From an uncultured Actinomycetes bacterium (lineage in GTDB: Bacteria > Actinomycetota > Thermoleophilia > Solirubrobacterales > Thermoleophilaceae), in contig CAMLNW010000088.1 in assembly GCA_946481495.1 (NCBI GenBank), forward strand, positions 1-9,923: a DNA stretch of 9,923 nucleotides. The letters run 5' to 3'. The notes below the pieces were generated by a model. The model did no database searches. It was given only the letters and a program-made list of their open reading frames with translations, and had not been told where the DNA came from. Both the position numbers and the translations under genes were made by a program. Shown here one piece after another: positions 6,748-9,923 of the stretch (position 1 is its first letter; the number at the start of each line of letters is the position of its first letter).

Positions 6748-7421
6748 GTGTCTGCCCCGTGTATGCCCGGCACGCCGTTTTCGAATCACGGGTCCAGGAC
6801 CAGCCGAGCGCTCATTGCCGACGCGCTGGAGAGCGCTACATGGGCACTAGTCGTCGCCACCGGGCTTCTGGTGCTCGCAAACGCGATACCGGCGGTTACG
6901 GCGGTGTGGACAGCCTTCGCGGAGAGACGTCACCGCGCCGCGGAGGTAATCCCAGACATGCACATTCTTCGCAGTCGCATCAACGGGCAGATCCGCACCC
7001 TTCAGGATTCGTCCTCACGATCAGCCGCCATCGTCGATGGCTACGTGGACAACGCTGGGGATCTCCTTGAGATTGTGGCGCGTCTGATGCCGAGCGCACC
7101 TCGCCAAGGGAGGAATTCACAAACGAGATCTACGTACTTCGCCACCTACTTACCCAGGCGATGTACGACATACAAGACGCTGTCGATCAGGCGCGACAAG
7201 CATCGCCCGACGGGGACCCCGCGATAGTGCAGCAGCAGGCGCTCAATCGCTCACTCCACCTATTCGCGGCTTCGAAAGCCACGGTCGTGGCCGCTGAGGC
7301 ACTCCTACCCGAGAAAACTCGATCAATCCACGGCGAGTCGTTCTGGGAGCGCTTTTCCCGGGTTGCACACGAGCGCGAGCGAAATGCCGATCAGATGCTG
7401 ATGAGGGATCGCGGCGCGTAA
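6748..7421 (+). pseudogene. Frameshifted gene for an unknown membrane-anchored helical protein
   Basis: I do not recognise the family. The first reading frame starts at GTG 6748 (or ATG 6763). It encodes a hydrophobic helix at about residues 32-54 (WALVVATGLLVLANAIPAV), then a charged, probably cytosolic helical region up to GDLLEIVARL. From about 7071-7100 the plausible coding sequence moves to another frame. That frame (from 7071, first ATG 7161) reads EEFTNEIYVLRHLLTQAMYD and continues helical and polar to the TAA at 7419-7421, while the first frame turns into basic low-quality sequence ending at 7227. A single missing base near 7071-7100 would restore one protein of about 224 residues. 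Third codon positions are less G/C-rich than in the neighbours, suggesting a foreign or decaying gene. Two separate small genes, or a sequencing error, are the alternatives. Confidence 0.5.
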
Positions 7422-7452
7422 ACAAGCGCTACGGAGCAGCGGCAAAGATCGA

Positions 7453-7523
7453 AGGCGACGAGGGGAATCGAACCCCTGTAAACGGCTTTGCAGGCCGCTG
7501 CGTAGCCACTCCGCCACGTCGCC
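7453..7523 (-). tRNA. tRNA-Cys (anticodon GCA)
   Basis: A 71-nt cloverleaf read on the minus strand. The acceptor GGCGACG (5' end at 7523) pairs with CGTCGCC ending at 7454, and the discriminator U (position 7453) is the known identity base of tRNA-Cys. The anticodon stem GCGGC/GCCGT encloses loop CTGCAAA with GCA (plus-strand 7489-7491). The T-arm is AGGGG-TTCGATT-CCCCT. CCA is not encoded. It sits between the frameshifted gene and tnpB. I see no duplicated 3' tRNA end that would mark an integrated element. Confidence 0.97.
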
Positions 7524-7583
7524 AGAAGGTCGAAGCCTATCGGGCACGCGGCGGTAGTCCAGGCTTGGTGACCCACCGTCAGT

Positions 7584-7622
7584 CCGAGCCATACGCGAAC
7601 ATGTGTTCGTATATGGCTACGG
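7584..7622. repeat. Imperfect palindrome over the tnpB start (candidate left-end hairpin)
   Basis: AGCCATA (7587-7593) pairs with TATGGCT (7612-7618). Inside these, CGAACA (7596-7601) pairs with TGTTCG (7604-7609). Two positions (7594-7595 against 7610-7611) are mismatched or wobble. CCG at 7584-7586 pairs with CGG at 7620-7622 past a one-base bulge. The result is about 16 paired positions with a very short loop. Subterminal hairpins of this kind are the TnpA recognition sites of IS200/IS605 elements. Confidence 0.7.
7596..7609. promoter_or_regulatory. LexA (SOS) box-like operator
   Basis: CGAAC-ATGT-GTTCG, with all ten defined positions matching the CGAAC-N4-GTTCG core of LexA sites in Actinobacteria and Bacillus. 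It overlaps the ATG codons at 7601 and 7613, where a repressor could block tnpB expression. It is also the centre of the longer palindrome above, so it may be part of a transposon-end hairpin and match the LexA site by chance. Confidence 0.35.
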
Positions 7623-8902
7623 CTCCCCAGGGTATCCGGGCGCACCGGTTCCGGCTGGAACCCACGAGGGCGCAGACCAAGACGCTTGAAAGGGCCGTCG
7701 GAGCACGACGGTACGTCTACAACTGGGGGCTCGCTCGGTGGAGGGAGTACTACGCCGCTGAGCACACAAGCCCACCGCGAGGCTTGCTGAGTTCGGAGAT
7801 AACGAGATTGAAGCGCGAGGGCGAGTTGGCATGGCTTTCGGATCTACCGTCGCAATTGCCTCAGCAAGCGCTGCTCGACCTTGAGCGAGCGTTCAAAGCA
7901 TTCTTCGAATGTCGCGCCGGATATCCGCGCTTCCGAAAGAAGAAGGGAACTAAAGGAAGTTTCCGGATTCCGCAACGCGTTCGTGTCGAGCGAAACCGGG
8001 TCTACCTACCTCGAATCGGCTGGATCCGGGCACGCGTCTCGCGAGATCCAGGCTCCAAGCTAGGCAGCGCAACCGTGTCCCGGACTCCGGATGGGCTGTG
8101 GTTCGTATCTATCAACGAAAGATTCGAGCTACCGGAGTTGCAACATGAGCCGACATCAGTCGTCGGAGTGGACGTAGGACTTATCGACGTCGTGGTGTGC
8201 GATACCGGACAACGCGTCCCCGCACCCCAGTTCGCTCGCCGGTCGACGCGCGCGGTTGTTCGTGCCCAGCGTCGGTACTCACGCACCCAAGCCGGCAGTC
8301 GTCGACGCGAACGGGCCCGTCATTCGCTCGCTCGTCAACACCGTCACGTAAGCGCTAGACGCCAAGACTTCCTCCACAAGCTCACAACCGAGATCGTGCG
8401 ACAGCACGACGTAGTTGTAGTGGAAGACCTGTCGCTCGCTGCCCTTGCGAGAACCAAGCTGGGTAGGAGCTTCGGCGATGCTGCTCTAGGCGAGCTGCTT
8501 CGCCAATTGCAGTACAAGGCGCTGTGGCAAGGCAAGCAGACCGTGAAGGTTGACCGATTCTTTCCGTCGACTAGACGCTGCAACGCCTGCCACCTCTTGT
8601 CGTCGCCGCTCCCGCTATCCAAGCGACATTGGGAATGCGCTGGCTGCGGCGCCGTTCACGATCGTGATCTGAATGCCGCCCAGAACCTGCGCGACGAGGG
8701 GATGCGTCTACTACGTGACCGTGGGGCACACGGACATGATCAAAGCCCGTGGAGCCCGGATAAGACCTCGACTAGGGGCACCGGGCGTAGAAGCGGGAAC
8801 CGCAAAGGCAAGACGCGGATGCCAAACCGGTTCGATTCTGGTCTTTCGAGCGAGATGGCCGGGGCATCTGGCCCCGGCCACGCTCAAACGAAATCTGGCT
8901 AG
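7613..8902 (+). CDS. tnpB: TnpB RNA-guided nuclease (OrfB, IS605/IS1341 type)
   Basis: RNA-guided DNA endonuclease of the TnpB family, ancestor of Cas12, acting with an omega RNA made from the element's right end. It has 429 residues from the ATG at 7613. The N-terminal region [22 protein letters not shown] and [17 protein letters not shown] is the OrfB HTH/wedge segment. The RuvC parts follow: [11 protein letters not shown] with Asp187, [12 protein letters not shown] with Glu271, and [15 protein letters not shown] with Asp352. The zinc ribbon CNAC (Cys323, Cys326) and CAGC (Cys342, Cys345) lies just before the last motif. All catalytic and zinc ligands are present, so it looks active rather than a nuclease-dead derivative. 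Residues after about 362 are low-complexity and probably serve as omega RNA template. In-frame starts at TTG 7565 and ATG 7601 are alternatives; 7613 is closest to the conserved N-terminus. The stop overlaps the pckG stop on the other strand. Confidence 0.93.
   Translation: MATAPQGIRAHRFRLEPTRAQTKTLERAVGARRYVYNWGLARWREYYAAEHTSPPRGLLSSEITRLKREGELAWLSDLPSQLPQQALLDLERAFKAFFECRAGYPRFRKKKGTKGSFRIPQRVRVERNRVYLPRIGWIRARVSRDPGSKLGSATVSRTPDGLWFVSINERFELPELQHEPTSVVGVDVGLIDVVVCDTGQRVPAPQFARRSTRAVVRAQRRYSRTQAGSRRRERARHSLARQHRHVSARRQDFLHKLTTEIVRQHDVVVVEDLSLAALARTKLGRSFGDAALGELLRQLQYKALWQGKQTVKVDRFFPSTRRCNACHLLSSPLPLSKRHWECAGCGAVHDRDLNAAQNLRDEGMRLLRDRGAHGHDQSPWSPDKTSTRGTGRRSGNRKGKTRMPNRFDSGLSSEMAGASGPGHAQTKSG
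8740..8893 (+). ncRNA. Putative omega RNA (guide RNA scaffold) overlapping the tnpB 3' end
   Basis: Inferred from position and structure. A run of hairpins occupies the part of tnpB that encodes no conserved protein. These are GCGG-GAA-CCGC (8793-8803), GGCA/TGCC (8807-8810 with 8820-8823), ACCGG-TTCGATT-CTGGT (8826-8842), and a 10-bp stem TGGCCGGGGC/GCCCCGGCCA (8856-8865 with 8871-8880). The last stem is extended by GAGCG/CGCTC (8848-8852 with 8881-8885). TnpB guide RNAs come from exactly this place, the 3' end of the gene through the right end, with the guide taken from flanking DNA. The 5' limit at 8740 is a guess. The last hairpin may also act as a terminator for the convergent genes. Confidence 0.45.
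8856..8880. repeat. Strong GC-rich hairpin between tnpB and pckG 3' ends
   Basis: TGGCCGGGGC (8856-8865) and GCCCCGGCCA (8871-8880) form a perfect 10-bp inverted repeat with loop ATCTG. The flanks GAGCG (8848-8852) and CGCTC (8881-8885) pair further past a 3-nt bulge. It lies in the last codons of tnpB and 19 bp beyond the pckG stop. It could be the element's right-end hairpin, the last omega RNA stem, a bidirectional terminator without a T-run, or more than one of these. Confidence 0.75.
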
Positions 8903-9923
8903 GCGCCGAGGCGCTGCTCGAGATCGGCGAGCTGGGCGCGGATGCCGGCGGGGAGCTGGTCGCCGAACTTGGCGAGGTGCTCCTTGACCTGCGGGAGCTG
9001 GGCGCGGAAGGCGTCCTCATCAACGTGCAGCAGCTCCTCGAGCGCGGCGGTGTCGATGTCGAGGCCGTCGGTGTCGATGTCGCTCGCGGGCGGAACGAGG
9101 CCGAACGCCGTGTCGGAGACCTCGCCCTCGCCGTTGGTGCGACGGAAGACCCACTCGAGCACGCGGCTGTTCTCGCCGAAGCCCGGCCAGAGGAAGCGGC
9201 CGTCGTCGTCCTTGCGGAACCAGTTGACGTAGAAGACCTTCGGCAGGACGGCGCCGTCGCGCTCGCCGACCTTCAGCCAGTGGGCCATGTAGTCGGCCAT
9301 GTTGTAGCCGCAGAACGGCAGCATCGCGAACGGGTCGAAGCGCAGCTGGCCGACCTGGCCCGCGGCGGCCGCGGTCGTCTCCGACGACATCGTCGCGCCG
9401 AGGAAGACGCCGTGCTCCCAGTCGCGCGCCTCGGTGACGAGCGGCACGACGGTCGAGCGGCGACCGCCGAAGAGGATCGCGTCGATCGGCACGCCGGCGG
9501 GGTCCTCCCACTCCGCGGCGATCGCCGGGTCCTGCGAAGCCGGGACCGCGAAGCGGGCGTTCGGATGAGCTGACGGGGTGTCCGAGTCCGGCGTCCAGTC
9601 GTTGCCGTGCCAGTCGATCAGGTGGGCGGGCGGCTCCTCGGTCATCCCCTCCCACCAGATGTCGCCGTCGTCGGTCTTGGCGCAGTTGGTGAAGACGGTG
9701 TTGCTCTCGATCGTCGCCATCGCGTTCGGGTTCGTCTTCTCCCCCGTGCCCGGCGCGACGCCGAAGAAGCCGGCCTCCGGGTTGATCGCGTAGAGGCGGC
9801 CGTCGGCGCCGAACTTCATCCAGGCGATGTCGTCGCCGACCGTCTCGACGGTCCAGCCCTCGAGCGTCGGGATCAGCATCGCGAGGTTCGTCTTGCCGCA
9901 GGCGGACGGGAAGGCGGCGGCGA
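8899..9923 (-). CDS. pckG: Phosphoenolpyruvate carboxykinase, GTP-dependent (partial, C-terminal part)
   Basis: Cytosolic gluconeogenic enzyme converting oxaloacetate and GTP to PEP, GDP and CO2. About 340 C-terminal residues are visible; the N-terminal part lies beyond the right edge. The window opens in the kinase-1/P-loop motif [13 protein letters not shown] with the active-site Cys. It continues through [20 protein letters not shown] (nucleotide and metal region), [32 protein letters not shown] and [14 protein letters not shown], all in the order of the GTP-dependent class rather than the ATP class. The C-terminus ends in a charged helix ([14 protein letters not shown]) with TAG at 8899-8901. 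It is convergent with tnpB, sharing the CTAG at 8899-8902. In an acetate-using organism it would supply PEP from the glyoxylate or TCA cycle, in keeping with the acs/actP operon 2.2 kb away. Confidence 0.97.
   Translation of the reverse strand, partial: AAAFPSACGKTNLAMLIPTLEGWTVETVGDDIAWMKFGADGRLYAINPEAGFFGVAPGTGEKTNPNAMATIESNTVFTNCAKTDDGDIWWEGMTEEPPAHLIDWHGNDWTPDSDTPSAHPNARFAVPASQDPAIAAEWEDPAGVPIDAILFGGRRSTVVPLVTEARDWEHGVFLGATMSSETTAAAAGQVGQLRFDPFAMLPFCGYNMADYMAHWLKVGERDGAVLPKVFYVNWFRKDDDGRFLWPGFGENSRVLEWVFRRTNGEGEVSDTAFGLVPPASDIDTDGLDIDTAALEELLHVDEDAFRAQLPQVKEHLAKFGDQLPAGIRAQLADLEQRLGA

Larger units (their letters stand above)
7565..8893 (+). mobile_element. TnpB-only insertion sequence (IS605/IS1341-like), boundaries approximate
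   Basis: A single-gene element carrying tnpB without a TnpA transposase, a type that must be mobilised in trans. A long imperfect palindrome at 7584-7622 covers the tnpB start and could be the left-end hairpin. A strong hairpin at 8856-8880, followed by TCAA at 8884-8887, could be the right end. IS200/IS605 ends lack terminal inverted repeats and do not duplicate the target, so I cannot fix the tips from one copy. The two hairpins are not similar in sequence, which is unusual if the same TnpA recognises both ends. Base composition is lower in G/C at third positions than in the surrounding genes. Confidence 0.55.

Noticed and set aside
6576..7070. 164-residue plus-strand frame overlapping DUF485 and the unknown gene
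   Set aside because: Its first part is the antisense of DUF485 and the rest is Arg/Ser-rich shadow sequence of the 6748 frame.
7453..7622. Attachment site formed by a duplicated tRNA-Cys end
   Set aside because: I looked for a second copy of the tRNA-Cys 3' part in the window and found none beyond the shared T-loop TTCGATT. No integrase gene is present.
8740..8860. A degenerate tRNA gene near the tnpB 3' end
   Set aside because: Only a T-arm fits. No matching acceptor stem, D-arm or anticodon arm can be placed at tRNA spacing.
1..9923. CRISPR array, toxin-antitoxin pair or other multi-gene defence system
   Set aside because: No regularly spaced repeats and no recognisable defence or toxin genes. 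TnpB is the only nuclease seen.

Overview
The window is GC-rich (about 68-70% by eye) with strongly G/C-ending codons. It looks like a chromosomal piece of a high-GC actinobacterium. The GTP-type PEP carboxykinase, the DUF47-pit pair, the DUF485-actP-acs cluster and tRNA genes without encoded CCA all fit this. A Solirubrobacterales/Thermoleophilia-type organism is my impression only; nothing here proves it. Most of the window is ordinary housekeeping DNA, and one short accessory patch lies at about 6.75-8.9 kb.

Left part (1-1600, minus strand): a two-gene phosphate uptake unit, with a DUF47/PhoU-like protein followed 21 bp later by a PiT phosphate permease that runs off the left edge. The roughly 315-bp gap upstream separates it from a divergently oriented tRNA-Val(GAC) at 1916-1988. 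This gap holds a striking 52-bp hairpin whose loop, read on the minus strand, carries a good ribosome-binding site.

Middle part (2105-6682, minus strand): an apparent acetate-use operon read from right to left. It consists of a DUF485 small membrane protein, the ActP-type acetate symporter (overlapping by 4 bp), acetyl-CoA synthetase (25-28 bp gap) and an OsmC-type thiol peroxidase (18-bp gap). Together they import acetate and activate it to acetyl-CoA. OsmC is a plausible stress-protection passenger.

Accessory patch (6748-8902): a probably frameshifted gene for an unknown membrane-anchored protein, a tRNA-Cys(GCA) on the minus strand, and a stand-alone TnpB (IS605/IS1341-type RNA-guided nuclease) with intact catalytic and zinc-finger residues. 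The TnpB start sits inside a long imperfect palindrome whose centre matches the actinobacterial/Bacillus LexA (SOS) box core. Its 3' end encodes a chain of hairpins expected of an overlapping guide (omega) RNA. Codon third positions in this patch are visibly less G/C-biased than in the flanking genes, suggesting transfer.

Right end (8899-9923, minus strand): the C-terminal part of GTP-dependent PEP carboxykinase, converging on tnpB. The two genes share one CTAG that supplies a TAG stop on each strand. PEPCK would serve gluconeogenesis during growth on acetate, so it fits functionally with the acetate operon on the other side of the accessory patch.
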